A DNA stretch of 64,000 nucleotides from Fremontodendron californicum (taxonomy: Eukaryota; Streptophyta; Magnoliopsida; Malvales; Malvaceae): NCBI GenBank assembly GCA_030761205.1, contig JAULJL010000015.1:9863501-9927500 (forward strand), given 5' to 3'. The number at the start of each line of letters is the position of its first letter. The stretch's first letter is position 1. The notes under the pieces were generated by a model. That model saw only the letters and a list, made by a program, of their open reading frames with translations. It ran no database searches and had not been told where the DNA came from. This document shows, piece by piece, positions 10,532 to 23,015 of this stretch. The translations under genes and the position numbers were made by a program.

Positions 10532-13344
10532 TTAATCTGCATGAGCAGCTTGTATACAGCAAAACCATTTTTTCTGCTGCATTTCAGACCATCAAAAGAA
10601 TAAAAATTAAACAGTGTACATACAGATCTGCCCTTGCTCAAAGGGGTCCCAGCATTTGAAAACAAAGAAGTTGCCAAGACAATGCATTGCACTAACAAGC
10701 TAGATACTTCTAATCGGTCTCAAAAGAAATTATGGTCAAAGAACAATCAATAGTACATTAGTCATCAAGGTGTTTTAACTTTCTTTTCTTTTCACTAAAT
10801 GAAAATGCAGATGGAATATAAAAAAAGAGGACAGGAATGTCACATGATGCCATTTGTACGAATCGGGAAGCAACATCAATGCAGGGGAAGTCAACCAAAG
10901 ACGGCGATACAATTACAAACAAATGAATGCACCATTGAAGGAGATGTTTTCTTTCCATCCTTCTAATTCCAACTATTTTATTAGGTTTGACATATCCCAG
11001 AACTGACGAGAACAAGTAACCGGATCCAAGTTTAACAGCAGTCGCTCTATGCAAAGTGCTCAATGATAGACCATTAGCAAATCCACTCCTAGTAAGACCC
11101 TTCTCTCTTTGATAAATCAGAAAAGAAAGTGTCTAATAGGGCATGAACACGGTACTAAAAAACAAATATGACTTAAAAAATATCCCTTTTTCTAATGCCA
11201 GAAGAGATTCCACATAACAAAACATGACAAGGTCAGCATAAACAAAAATTCAAGACACAGAAAATACTTAATATTAGAAGAAAAGTCATAAGCATCCTTG
11301 AAAAGAAATTGACGAGTGAGAAAATCTTCAAGACAATAAAGTTTAATCGTGTTCTAAGGGTGAACAAAGTGCTCAAAGCAACAACAACAAAAAAACTAGA
11401 GGAATTTTTCTATAAATGCAATAAAAATTAGGCATAGGCAGGATTACTACTTACAGATTGAGGCTTTCCAAGCACAACCTCTTGCTTGTATGTGGGGTCA
11501 TTTCTCCCTGGCGAATCAACCTTGCCACCTGTCTTTTTCTCATTTCTAGCCTTGTTGAAGATAACTGTAAATCCCTCAGCTGATGAAGGGTCATTGACAT
11601 CCCATTCACCGAACTTTGGCAATGGTCAACCCTTATCCTGTATGCCAACACAGCTCATTTAAAGAATCCATCATCTCAAAGAAACTTGCCACAAATTCAT
11701 ACATTCATGAAAACGATTCAGCCTTCTTAAATGCTAGAACCCAGATCATGATATTTGTCCATTCAATAAAGGAAAGACGGAAATAGACAAAATTTCACAT
11801 AACTATACTATTACTTGTAAGCAATGAGGGAGTTAAAAAAAATAAAATGTAGAACCCACACAATTTAAAGCAAGGCTAGGATAACATTGAAAGCATAGAT
11901 ACTGTATGAACATACCACTTATTCCTATGATCAAAACAGCATTGCAGAAATGACACCCAGATAAACAGACATAATATCCTTTATCCAGTATACTTTAATA
12001 CTTTCCACCTGCAGTTATTCTCTATTATCCCCGCAGATAACTATTGTTTAAAGTCCTAATACAGGCACATAGAGTGAAGAAGAAAACATTCTTAAATTTT
12101 CACTTTCAAATAAACATATCAAAGTCCCTACTGATATCTGAAAGAGGACATCTGGTGGTTAGAACTTGAGACTCCAAGTGAGAGGTCTCGGGTTTGAATC
12201 CTGAAAATAAGGGGATGTGACAAATGGGGTTTGGAGAGAGCTACTTCCTGTTGTGTACCCAAAACCCAGTGAGTTCCGTATACGTATCCAAAATAAAGAA
12301 AATCAAATCCCTAACTGACTACGACTACCATTTCAGGTTTGCGCTTAGCTAAAGTTCCAAGCTCTAACTTGTATTAGGATTTTTAGGAAATACATATACA
12401 AATGAAAAGGAGAAACGACGACAACACACAATAACCATAACTTTAATAGGTAAAAGCAATAATTTCTCAATAAGGTGAGGAATAACAAAATAACTTACCC
12501 AAGTGTGAATAATCATTGCTTAATAAAATAAATTTACTCAATCTGAATAAAAAATATTGTAATTAATTAACAATAGCTAGACAGACAAAAATCTGCCATA
12601 CCAAATAACCATTAAGACACTAATAGGATGAATTTTCATTCTAATAATAATTGTATTTGCACATTGCCAACAGTTGCACAATTTTTTTTTAGATGAAACT
12701 AGATAGCATAATTAAAATTACACGCAATGAGTGATATAAAGATAATTAAAAAAAAAAAAAAATTGATAAAATGATCTATCAAATTCCTTCGAATGTCAAA
12801 GATTTGAGAATTAGGAAACGAATTTGTATTTTTTAAAATTATATATATAGAAACAGAAAAGGTAAAATAGATATTAAAAATAAACTTAAATGACAAAACA
12901 CATTTAAATTTTAAAAAAAATTATAGATAAATTCGCAGCGTAATCCGTAAAAATAAAAGCTGAGAAAGGAAATAATTTTTTTTGTATGATCGAAATCTTT
13001 AATCACATTCACAACATCACAAAAAAGGAAATAAAACAGAGAATTTAAATTAAGCAAAACAAATAACATAATATGAACTATGAAGGTCAACAAATTCATT
13101 TGAAAAAAAAAAGAATAAATAAATCGAAAATTATTAACTACAAACATTGAGCAAGAAGAAGCGGATGCAAGAGAAGATATTAAAAGCAAACAAATATATA
13201 TTTAAAATGAAAAAAAAAAAAAGGAACAAAAGATGAATCCAATCTTAAAAGAAACGTAAAAAAGATAGGCGAATTTGTCAGTGTAAATAAAAAGATAGAT
13301 ATAATTAAAGGGGAAAATAAAAGGAAAAAGGGAAGTTACCGCCA
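10532..13344 (-). pseudogene. NOI / RIN4-like protein gene with a premature stop at codon 6
   Basis: The coding exons are 13339-13344 (ATG GCG), 11455-11637 and 10532-10576, with GT-AG introns of about 1.7 kb and 0.9 kb. Exon 2 carries the NOI core PKFGEWDVNDPSSAEGF followed by VIFNKAR, the motif shared with RIN4 around the AvrRpt2 cleavage region. Exon 3 encodes KKWFCCIQAAHAD before TAA; the paired cysteines are the usual lipid-attachment tail for plasma-membrane binding. Small NOI proteins of this type act in immune or exocyst-linked signalling. The join reads M-A-D-K-G-stop-P-L-P-K-F: TGA at 11628-11626 stands where relatives normally have Arg. Exon 2 has no in-frame ATG for reinitiation. 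The third exon has a NAGNAG acceptor (10577-10579 region). Apart from this codon the gene looks intact, so a recent null allele or a sequencing error are both possible. Confidence 0.78.
12136..12301 (+). mobile_element. tRNA-derived SINE with ~16-bp target duplication
   Basis: A pol III A-box-like segment (TGGTGGTTAGAACTTGAG, from 12152) is followed at normal spacing by a B box (GGTCTCGGGTTTGAATCC, from about 12184). A tRNA-unrelated body and an A-rich end follow. The flanks ATCAAAGTCCCTACTGA (12119-12135) and ATCAAATCCCTAACTGA (about 12302-12318) are imperfect direct repeats, as expected for LINE-mediated insertion. It lies in intron 1 of the NOI-like gene, antisense to it. Confidence 0.82.
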
Positions 13345-13560
13345 TGATTTTGATAGGGAAAGATTGCTTTGCGATGCAGAGAGTCGCTGTGTATGGTTTT
13401 TGTGCCCTCTCCTCTTCTCGCCTCTGTTCCTTTTTGTTTGATGATTTTTTTTATTACTATTTTTGGTATTCGGACGAAGGAGAGAGAAATATTAATGTGG
13501 AGTGGGATCGGTGGCTGCGGTGGGACCACTCTTCTTTATTTTTTGAAAAATTATTAATAT
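13345..13560 (-). promoter_or_regulatory. 5'UTR and promoter-proximal region of the NOI-like gene
   Basis: This GC-richer stretch lies immediately upstream of the ATG at 13344. On the minus strand it contains pyrimidine-rich and GAGAGG-type 5'UTR-like sequence. No TATA box was identified with confidence. Confidence 0.4.
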
Positions 13561-13632
13561 GTATTATTTTACAGCTAGCAATTGCAGCTTGTAGGCGCAT
13601 CCACCAGACCAAAACCAATTAATAGGTTTAGT

Positions 13633-14085
13633 GGTGAGCATTAGTCGAATAAATCGATTAGATGGATCGAAATTCGAAATCGATTACAATCAGTTTATTC
13701 AAGTCGATTTGTTTACCCTTTATAAATTTTGATTAATAAATTTGGTTTAAATATGTTAATTCAGTTGTTTTACGATTTTTTATTTTGTTAACCAAAAAAA
13801 CAAACACTAATAATTAAAAATTAAATAATCCAACCCATAAGAAGAAGAAGAAAAAACTAAGACCCACTCATTATCCTACCTGCTACCCTAAAACTGAATA
13901 AATCGATTAAATCGACTTATGTTGATTTTTTAAAATCGAATAAATCGACCTAATCGACTTATGTTGATTCGGTTAATTTTGATTTTAGGGATCTTAATGA
14001 TCGGTTAGTTACTTTTTAAATTACTTCAATTTATTCAATTTTTAATATTTTAAAATTCGAATAAATTGAACTGATTAAATGCTCA
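13633..14085. mobile_element. degenerate TIR element
   Basis: The left end GAGCATTAGTCGAATA and the inverted right end GAGCATTTAATCAGTT are similar, and AATCGATT-type motifs cluster just inside both ends. No coding capacity. Boundaries are approximate. Confidence 0.5.
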
Positions 14086-14295
14086 AGTTTAAATAAGTTA
14101 TTTTTTTCAGTTTTTTTTCTCTTTCTTATTTTCATTTTTTAAAAATATTCATTTTCAATACCTATATTTGATATATATTCGAACATAAATATGAGATATA
14201 ATTTTTCAAATATATTAAAAAAACTTTGAAAAAATTAAATATACTTATGTCAGACACATATTTATATTCGATACTCACTTCAAGTCCGGATAACC

Positions 14296-14705
14296 AAGGT
14301 TGAAAAAATAGAACCGAAGATCAAACCGATGTGACCTTCGATTCTCGATTGAACCGGTTGGACACTTTAAATAAAATTTTTAAATATTTTTAATGTAAAA
14401 TAAATATTAAATATAATAAATAATAAATAAAAATAAGTATTTAGTTTAGTGGTATGATCTTTAGTATAATTTTAAGGAATTATGAATTCAAATCTCATCA
14501 CTTACAAAAAATATTTTTGAAAAAAATATTTTTGAAAAAAATAATTAAGAAAATATTTTTTTTTCGATTTTTTACCAATTAAACCGATTTTTGACCAGTT
14601 CAATTAAATCCGATTTTATTATATCCGTCGGACCGGATAGATCACCAATTTCTAGTTCAATCGGTATGATCGGCCGGTCCAGTTTTTTATTCACTGCGGA
14701 TAACA
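14296..14705. mobile_element. degenerate TIR element with GAACCGG-type ends
   Basis: Near-inverted ends (GGTTGAAAAAATAGAACCG at the left; the right end inverted contains GAATAAAAAACTGGACCG) flank an AT-rich core. A weak tRNA-like stretch (AGTGGTATGAT ... GAATTCAAATCTC) occurs at about 14450-14500. It is decayed and its boundaries are approximate. Confidence 0.5.
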
Positions 14706-15229
14706 TAAGCCAAATTTAACATTGGAGTAGAGAGAATCTTACAATAAGTATGACAAAAATGGTAAGTTGTTAAGGAGAGTTCAGTTTGATGCGAAAAAAT
14801 GTAATTCTAAAACAATTGCCAATTTGCCATTGAAGTAGAGATAATCTAACATTTATCTAATAACATAAATTGAATCCTTAGACTCACAAACGTCAATTAA
14901 GTTAAGAGCATCCAATATGCTATGCCCATATCAGAACTCGAAATCAAACAGAACTTGGACACAGCTTTAAAAGGAAAAATCAAAAAACAACATTGGACAT
15001 ATATTTATTCTCAAACCTAATTAACATTCATTTACTACAACTTATTTGAGAATAAAGCAGCAAAATTTGACATAAAATTGCACAAAATCAAACTGTGTTT
15101 GGCAGCATGGATTTATCCTCCAAGTACACGATAAGATGGTCGCAACATCATACGAAATCGAACCTGAAAACAAAGAGCTGACAGTCACATCTCTTGACAA
15201 GATAATTAACGCTCTGATTCGATTCTATG

Positions 15230-15396
15230 CTATGTTGCTCCGACTTTTCATTTTACTTGAAGTACTCGTGTCCGACACATATCCGGACATGGGTATGAGG
15301 ATATGACGCTCCAAGGATCCTCCAAATACATGAAAAACTTATAAAAAATTGAACATACCCGTGTCGGACACTCTCAACCGAGTCCGAGTAACATAG
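15230..15396 (+). mobile_element. CTATGTT-family MITE, near-perfect 8-bp TSD
   Basis: The ends CTATGTTGCTCCGACTC and the inverted GAGTCCGAGTAACATAG match. Flanks ATTCTATG and ATTCTAAG differ at one position. The interior carries the family's TCCGACAC and TCCGGACATGGGTATG motifs. It lies just downstream of the thiolase gene. The same family recurs at least ten times in this window. Confidence 0.85.
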
Positions 15397-15654
15397 ATTC
15401 TAAGAGTTCAAAAGTTTTATTACCCTTCTTATAAACAAACTCATGTATCCAATTTCCTTGGATTGAAGGGAAGTTCATTCATTTATGCAGTTTTGCAGAT
15501 TAGAAATTACTATTTACTAATTACTACAGAGTTTTATTAAATCTAAACAATGATCCCCTTTGAGATAACATAGCCTACATTGAGCTAGATGAGCAAATAT
15601 TATATGTTAATAAACTACTTTGGTATCATGGGACTTACCAAAAATAAAAACCGC

Positions 15655-18618
15655 TTACAGAAGCTCTACAACAAGTGCAGATGCACCTCCACCTCCATTG
15701 CAAACACCACCAACTCCATATTTCCCATTTCTCTGCTTCAATACCCCCAAAAGTGTGACCAAGATACGAGCACCACTGCAACCCAAAGGATGTCCCAAGG
15801 CTACAGCTCCACCATTCACATTAACCTTCTCCTGTAACCATTTACAGAGGAAAAAACTTTGAGATTAAGAAGAATGAAATAGGTAACTTTCTTGCTGACA
15901 AGAGCTGACTGGGGAAAGGGAAAAAGATAACTACTTCACAATATGGTATACATATTTATCTTACTTTTAGCAATTCATACTATCAATTCACATGTTTAAA
16001 CTTCAAAATACATAGGCAGATGTTTTTGAGAGAGAGAGAGAGCGAGAGAACTCACTGGATTAAGGTCAAGCAGTTTCTGGTTTGCAAGAGCCACAACCTG
16101 CAGAGAATGGTGCATTATTTCAAAACTGCCAACTTCATCAATAAGAAAATAATACATTTAGAAAAAGAAACGGAATCTTACAGCAAAGGCTTCATTGATT
16201 TCATAGTAATCAATTTGAGAAGCATCCAAGCTAGCATTTGAAATGGCTTTGGGTATTGCAAGGGCTGGAGCTGTTGTGAAAAACTCTGGTGCCTGGAATC
16301 TTTCTCACGTAAGTATCAAGTTGTATGACACTTAATGTCAAAAGTAAAGTTCGAGATTTCTGATTTGGCAGTTTCTCTAACATGTTTCTTCAAATTTAAA
16401 CATAGTTGCGCAAAGTACCTGAGCAGCATCTGCATATCCTTTAATCTTTGCAATCACCTGCAGTCCCAGCTTAAGTGCCTTTTCTCCACTCACTAGGATT
16501 AAAGCAGCAGCACCATCACTGTCAATAAGACCAACTTCACTTTAATTACAAACTCCAGATCATGTCCTTAAAAGACTTATGAGGTCAAATTGAAAATCAT
16601 TCTAATTTTGAACCAAACAGGCAACTGCATGATTGCAAAACCCTCAACAAGAGGCCTATAATAATGATTCATCAAAGTGGAAAATAAGCTACCAATATAG
16701 GACAACCAAATTGTTTATTGAAGAGTTCAGTCAAGAGGTTAGCCTTTTACTTGAGCATTCCCAATCTGATTATGGTTTGACATAAATGGAATTCTGGCCT
16801 AAATATACAAGTGAATAAAGATGTTAAGTAATTCACCTTATACTGGAGGCATTGCCAGCAGTAACAGTGCCTCCATTATCCTTGAAACTTGCTCGCAGCT
16901 TCCTCAATTTTGCAGCATCAAACTGAAATGAAAGCAATATTTGAAATTACCCATTACTCAAGTGATCTAATATCTATGTAATTCATTTAGGCAATTTAAA
17001 GAGATGAAAAAAAGAAGAAAAGAACAGGAAGCATCAAAGTGCAAAAAGTGATAGACGGGTCTAAATTATGTTTACCTTTCCTAAACCTTCATCCTTGTCA
17101 ACTATGGTGGATGGCCTTCCCCTTCCCCCAGAAACTTCAACCTGTGCGTTACCAAATTTAGTTATATACAATAGTATATACATAACAATGCACAAACTTA
17201 ATATTAAGAATATGTCTAACCGGAACAATTTCCCATGCAAAGGCTCCACCCTGTTGAGCAGCAATACCACGCTCAAAGCTCTGAATAGCAAAGTTATCCT
17301 GCAGAAATGATGAAGATATAAGTCCAAATTTCTAGCCAGGAAAAGAAAGTCCATTTCATCAAGTAACCCTTGTAGAGACCATAGTACCTGGTCCTCCCTT
17401 GTAATAACATGTTTCTCTGCACATAATTCAGCACAGCTGCCCATGCCACAATCACTATAAACATCCCATAGTCCATCTTTCAACATTCCATCGACAAGAG
17501 TATCATGCCCAAGCCGAGATCCTTTCCTGCATGCTAGTACTGAATCAGAAATCACAACTTGAATACAACAAGGGAACCATGAACAGGAGAGAGGTATTAA
17601 CCTTGCTTCTGCCAAATATTTAGGTGCATTAGACATGCTCTCCATGCCACCAGCCACAACAATGTCATTGATGCCCAACTGAATGCTCTGTGCTGCAAAC
17701 ATTGTTGCTGCAAATCCCCAAACCAAAAGGAAAAGAAAAGAAGAATGCATTTAAAAAAAAACTCCTTTTAAGGTTTTTAAAACAATAATTCTTAAACTGT
17801 AAAGTGCACACCTTTCATCCCAGATGCACAAACTTTGTTTACGGTGGTACAGATAACTGAGTTAGGAATTCCTGCACCTAGTGCAGCCTGTCTTGCTGGA
17901 GCCTGCCCCAGATTTGCGCTGAGTACATTGCCAAAGAAAATTTCTTCCACAAGTGATGGATCAACATTCGCCCTTTTAAGAGCAGCTGCAAGTTGACATT
18001 TATAGCAATTAAGAAAAATGGAAGAGCATCCTAAAAATATAAAAATGAACCCAATTATCAGACAAGTGAACGAAAGTTTTTCCAATCAAACCTTCTATAG
18101 CTATTGATCCAAGCTTGGTGGCAGGTAAAGATGACAGAGAACCAAGAAATCCACCCATTGGAGTACGTGCAATACCAACAACACAAACATCTGTACAAAA
18201 TATACAACGAACATTGAACAAACCATCAGCAAGCCGAAATTTGAAGTTTTAGTTATCTTAAGGGAAGTGAAACAACCAATCTATTGTCCTCGAATGATCT
18301 CAATTGTTTTTATATGCTAAAGCATTTATAATAAAGGAGTATTATCTATGCAATTCGATAAAATGTGCACGCATCTTTCTACCTACAAATAAAGAAATCA
18401 TCATTCAATTATTACTATAACATGTTTAGTTAAATTGATGTATATCAAGTGCATAAATCCGCTCCTGGAGTTCTTAAACTCGACCTCCACTGTATAAAGT
18501 AATAATCCAATGATAAAAGTTATCAACTATGCAAAACTTTCTAGATGCATCAAAACATAGAAAATTTAATACCTCTAGGCTTTATAGAATCTGAAGCCGT
18601 TGCTGCTGCTGGAGCCAT
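15655..18618 (-). CDS. AACT: acetyl-CoA C-acetyltransferase (acetoacetyl-CoA thiolase)
   Basis: This enzyme condenses two acetyl-CoA molecules to acetoacetyl-CoA, the first step of the cytosolic mevalonate pathway. The twelve coding exons are 18573-18618, 18092-18190, 17812-17985, 17602-17707, 17388-17526, 17221-17298, 17076-17141, 16837-16922, 16419-16518, 16182-16292, 16056-16097 and 15655-15831. They sum to 1224 bp (407 residues), the normal family length, and all introns are GT-AG. The acylated cysteine lies in NKVCASGMK, the thiolase signature is NGGAVALGHPLGCSGAR, and the second active cysteine precedes NGGGGAS. EINEAFA and the CoA-binding Gly-rich segments are present. The C-terminus VVELL is not a PTS1 and no PTS2 is obvious at the N-terminus, so a cytosolic location is likely. 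No lesions were seen. Confidence 0.96.
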
Positions 18619-18636
18619 TGGTGAATCTAAAATGGA

Positions 18637-19490
18637 TCTGCAGCAAGTACAAATTAGCATAAGCTATTTCTTAATAGAAACATAATACTAATAATTATAG
18701 TTAAAAGGGTAGTCATAATTGCTAAGAATCACAACACAAGCTTTATGTAGGGTATCATTAGAGAAAATTTTGTTTTTTTGTTGTTCTTAAACTTCATAGC
18801 AAAAGCATGAGGTAACTTTGCACTAAAAATTTAGGGAATAAAAAAAACTTTTGTCACTTTCTTTTTACCAACCCAAAAAGTTGATCTAAAAGAACATGTA
18901 TTTTACTCGATATTTTAAGATCAATAATTGAATCCCAAAACAAATTTGACTAAAATATGGCTGATCAAAATCTTATAACTTAAAAGAAAAAAATATATTT
19001 CTTACTATGATACATCTCTTTAATTAATAAAATACATAAATATTTCTCTTCTTAGACACGTTGAATTTCAAAGAAAATATAGCGAAAATTCCACTGTACT
19101 ATTTGAGTGGAAAAACTTAAAAACACAATAAATTTTCTGTATAAACAAGAAAATTTCAAGATTTATCAACAAAAAAAAAAAAAAAAAGAAACTTTCAAGA
19201 TATAAATAGATCTGATTTGAACAAGAAATTCAACCAGAAATTGAAAAGATCAATATTCACGGGTAAGGAAAAAAAAAAGCAAAATCAAAGGAATAAAACG
19301 TTTCCCCAGGAGCAAGAAAATGCGACGGAAAACGTGTTTTAAATAGCGTAAAAAAAGAAGAAGAAGCACGAAGGAACCATAACCGATTAATTATTAGCAG
19401 AAAGTAGAAAACTGTAAAAATACCTCTGGAGATCTTCGTTAAAAATATGAAGCAGAAATTAGAGAATAGAGAATGATGAAATGGAAAATT
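18637..19490 (-). promoter_or_regulatory. 5'UTR of the thiolase gene, including a 5'UTR intron
   Basis: Upstream of the ATG the minus strand has a good acceptor (CTGCAG at 18643-18638) and, further up, a donor (AGAG/GTATTTT at 19424/19423). This predicts a non-coding first exon of about 19424-19490 and a 786-bp leader intron. The transcription start is not determined. Confidence 0.55.
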
Positions 19491-19499
19491 TTCCAAGTT

Positions 19500-20960
19500 A
19501 ACGTATTTATAGAAGGGAGAAGCACGACCGTCGAGCTACGTGTCTCAGGAAAGAATGTTTATTTACGAATCAATCTATACAAATCATTTATTGACTCTTG
19601 TGTCCACTATCCACTTGAATTTATTTTATATTTATTTTTCTCTCTCCAAAAGAGTTTTTTTTTTTTTTTTTGTTTTGGTAAAGCTAAAAGGGTTTTCATT
19701 ATTTAGTATTTACTTTTAAATTTCAAATTAGATTATCGTATTCATCAAAAAATAAATACTTGTAAAGTAATGAAATGTTATTCATAGATCGGTGAGAATG
19801 AGATTAAATAAAAAATCTTTAAGAAAACAATAGAATTTGATATACCCACAATGCGAATGATTTTTTTTTTTTTTTCAAAAAATAAAAATAGGTATTTTTT
19901 ATTTTTTTAAATGAAAATTTATAAAAAAACATAAATATCCTTTAATTTAAATTTACTATAATATTTTGTCTTTTTTAAATAATTTTCTAATTGTTAAATG
20001 CTTTAATATTCGTATATATATATATATATATTTTTTGTCATTGTTAAATTGTTTTAAATCTTTAGATTTATCATAAGAGTTCATTTTTAATATATTGGTC
20101 ATGGTCCTCGTGGAATTTTTTAATTTCACAAACAGATCTCTTACCACATGTCTCATTTTTTAATTTTTTTTAATATACTTTAAAGATAGGTGTAACTCTT
20201 ATTTGTAACTTCTAAAAATCCCAATAATAATGTATGGGATAATTGAATATTTTTGAACTTATACAAAATGGTAAAGACAAGATAATAAATAGATAGTTGT
20301 GAAAATTTATTTGAACTTAAAATATGTAATATAATTATTACCATAAGAAATGAATACTTTTATTATTTTATAATGATTGTCTTTATCAACTCTTTGATTA
20401 ATTAATTTATTACTCAAATTTTTTCAAATTGAATCTTCATATTTAATTTAAGATGAAGTTCAAGAAAAAATTAGCTATAAATTTAGTATTTTTATTTATT
20501 AAAGTTTTAGTAACGAATGTTCTTAAAACTCTCTTTAAAATTAATTAAGTTGTATTATTTATATCAATAATCATATGATGTTTTAATATAGTGCTAAACT
20601 ATTAGTTTTAGTGATTAAATTCAATTTTTGAAAGCTTCAAATATAAAAAACTTACTATTTATAAAAATATAGTTATATTAAATATTATTATTTATAAAAT
20701 AATTTGATGAATTTTTATGCATTAAGATAATACATCTTTTAATTCTAATTAAGTGTAAGAAACATTATTCTCTCACAATCACATTTTGACTAGCATGAAG
20801 AAGACAAAGAAAAAATAAATAAATTACTTTGATTTGTATTGCAATGGTAGGTGAAGTAAATGGGCAAAATTGTAAAATAACAAAAGATTAGCAGTTTGAA
20901 GTTTGAACAATCTCATCACTCATCACAAAGGAGTCAGTATATTATTTTGTTAAAATAGTC
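19500..20960. other. AT-rich intergenic DNA
   Basis: No gene is supported. The stretch contains poly(T)/poly(A) runs, an (AT) tract near 20017-20032 and a repeat fragment at about 20085-20195 related to 9350-9480. Confidence 0.5.
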
Positions 20961-21180
20961 AATTCGGGGCTGCGCCGGCCCAGATGGATAAGGCGACTGG
21001 TGGCGACTGGCGATTGCCGGTGGCCCATGGCGCGTGGGGAGCATCAATCATCCATGTGATTGCTGCTGCTAGGATTGAATCCCAATTTTTTTCAGATTGG
21101 AAAGAAAGGGGAGAGAGAGAGATTCTTTCTCATGTTTTGTTTTGCAAATGGCTAAGGCGATACTAACGATGTGTTAAGTC
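20961..21180. other. isolated GC-rich island in AT-rich DNA
   Basis: Roughly 20965-21060 is markedly GC-rich (CTGCGCCGGCCC, GGTGGCGACTGGCGATTGCC) with AT-rich DNA on both sides. A 60-codon plus-strand ORF crosses it but matches no family I recognise. It could be a captured gene fragment or an old first exon. Confidence 0.4.
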
Positions 21181-21626
21181 AAAGAAACTTTTTTTTTTTT
21201 TTTTTCTGCTTACTTGTAATTACAAGGCAAAATTAGATTACATTCCTTGTAAGTTGTAAGACAGAGACAACAAACCGCATCTCCTTTCCCAATTCCCCCT
21301 GGCCTTGTATCTTTTTTTTAAAAAAAATTTTACTTATCCTAAAAGTATTTTTTTAAGTTATTATACATAATAATATTTTCATTCAATTCATTAAAAATGA
21401 TAAATAAAATTATTAATTTTTGCATTTAATATAATATTATTACTATAAATAATATATTATCTAACCTTAAAAAATATCTAAAAAACACTCGTAAACAAAA
21501 TTAAAAAAAAATATGGAAGAGAAACCAAAGACAACCAAACCAAACTTTTTGTATAGAATAGATTCAATATTGGGCATCTATTATATTGGCATCGTTGTTA
21601 GTAATAATTTATATTGTATTTATATT

Positions 21627-21896
21627 TGAGTTTATATTTGATATACTGACAGTGTATAAGATTCATACATTGTCAGTGAATCAAAACATGATACGTTATT
21701 AATGAACAAAATAAAAAATAAAAAAGGACTTATAAATAAATATTAATGAAGTGTTTTGTTTTTTTCTATTTCAATTTCTATATTTATTTATAGGTCCTTT
21801 CTTGTTTTTTAGTTTGTTCATTAATGACGTGTCATATTTTGGTTCACTGACAGTATATGGATCTTATACACTGTCAGTGTATCAAATACAAACTCA
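21627..21896. mobile_element. fold-back MITE (270-bp near-perfect palindrome)
   Basis: The left arm from TGAGTTTATATTTGATA pairs with the right arm, whose inverted sequence starts TGAGTTTGTATTTGATA. Complementarity continues through CTGACAGTGTATAAGAT and AACAAAATAAAAAA towards a short central loop near 21765. The target duplication is unclear (TA/TTA-rich flanks). Confidence 0.8.
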
Positions 21897-22202
21897 TTAT
21901 ATTTATAAAAATTATTAAATCTAATTATGACTAGAATTTGAGTGTTCAAAGTAATTTTATATACATAATAAATACTTTGATATTTTAATAAGAATATGTA
22001 TAGATGGACCTTAGTTTAGAATATTAGACTATTAGAGTTTCCATAATTTAAATGTGAATGGTTTATCTCAAAAAACAAATAAGTAATTATGAATAATTAT
22101 ATATGTCTACTCGGCAAGTGAAAAGTTATATTTATTAACTGATTTGTATGTTTTACGGGAAGATATAGTTTTTTAAGTTTTGAGGTTTTGTTGTATTTTA
22201 GG

Positions 22203-22205
<3 letters not shown>

Positions 22206-22262
<57 letters not shown>
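22206..22262. repeat. (AT)n microsatellite
   Basis: About 28 uninterrupted AT dinucleotides. Confidence 0.98.
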
Positions 22263-22266
<4 letters not shown>

Positions 22267-22318
22267 TATTTTTAAAAAATATTCTACATGTCTCAAACAT
22301 TTGATTATGGAGTACAAC

Positions 22319-22541
22319 TAGACCTGCTCATGGACCGGGTCCGGGTTTGATATTTTTGTTCTGGGCCGGTCCGGCCCAGTCCGAAACAATATTTTTTTAT
22401 TTAATTTTAATTATAAAAATATAAAAAAATAGTTTTTTAATCGATGAACAGTTTTTTTAATTTTAATTATAACAGGCCGGACCTAGGCAAAGAATATGAA
22501 AAAAATGAGCCGCAGCCCGGTCCGACCCATGAGCAGGTCTA
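22319..22541. mobile_element. hAT-like MITE (TAGACCTGCTCA family)
   Basis: The ends TAGACCTGCTCATGGACC and the inverted right end TAGACCTGCTCATGGGTC match. Flanks AGTACAAC and AATACAAC differ at one of 8 positions. GC-rich termini surround an AT-rich core. Confidence 0.85.
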
Positions 22542-23015
22542 AATACAACACAATGAATCTGAATAGGACAATTTAAATGGTCATGGGCCATGTTTGCCCT
22601 AGTTTCTTCTTGAAGTTGCTCCAAGAGCTAAGTTAAAGAAGTAGCCAATTTTTAAAAAATAGGAAGGTTTTTTTTTGGCCAATAAAAAAAATATATAGGA
22701 AGTTGCAATAAAAGTTTAATTTTCCATACCTTACATTTTAATAAATTTGATAATTTTGGACAAGATACAAACTTAACACATTTAATAAAAACGAAAACAA
22801 TATAATACACATAACACGACATATTTAAACAAAATTAACATGATATGTTTAATACACACATCGTATTCATGTTTAGGATTTTGACATATTTAATAATTTT
22901 TATTATTTTTACGTTTATACGATTGATACAAAAAAAAAAAAAAAAACACGATACATGAGATATATACATGAATTACCAAATCTACCTCGAGATAGTACAA
23001 ATTGTGTTGCTAATG

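Noticed and set aside
10758..11063. 101-codon minus-strand ORF within NOI intron 2
   Set aside because: It lies between well-supported NOI exons and has no recognisable domain or splice continuity.
12136..12230. Possible tRNA gene (A and B boxes present)
   Set aside because: No acceptor stem, anticodon arm or CCA-proximal pairing is visible, and the flanking direct repeats and A-rich tail identify a SINE.
14440..14510. Second tRNA-like segment (AGTGGTATGAT ... GAATTCAAATCTC)
   Set aside because: The B box is poor and no flanking direct repeats were found, so I did not call a second SINE.
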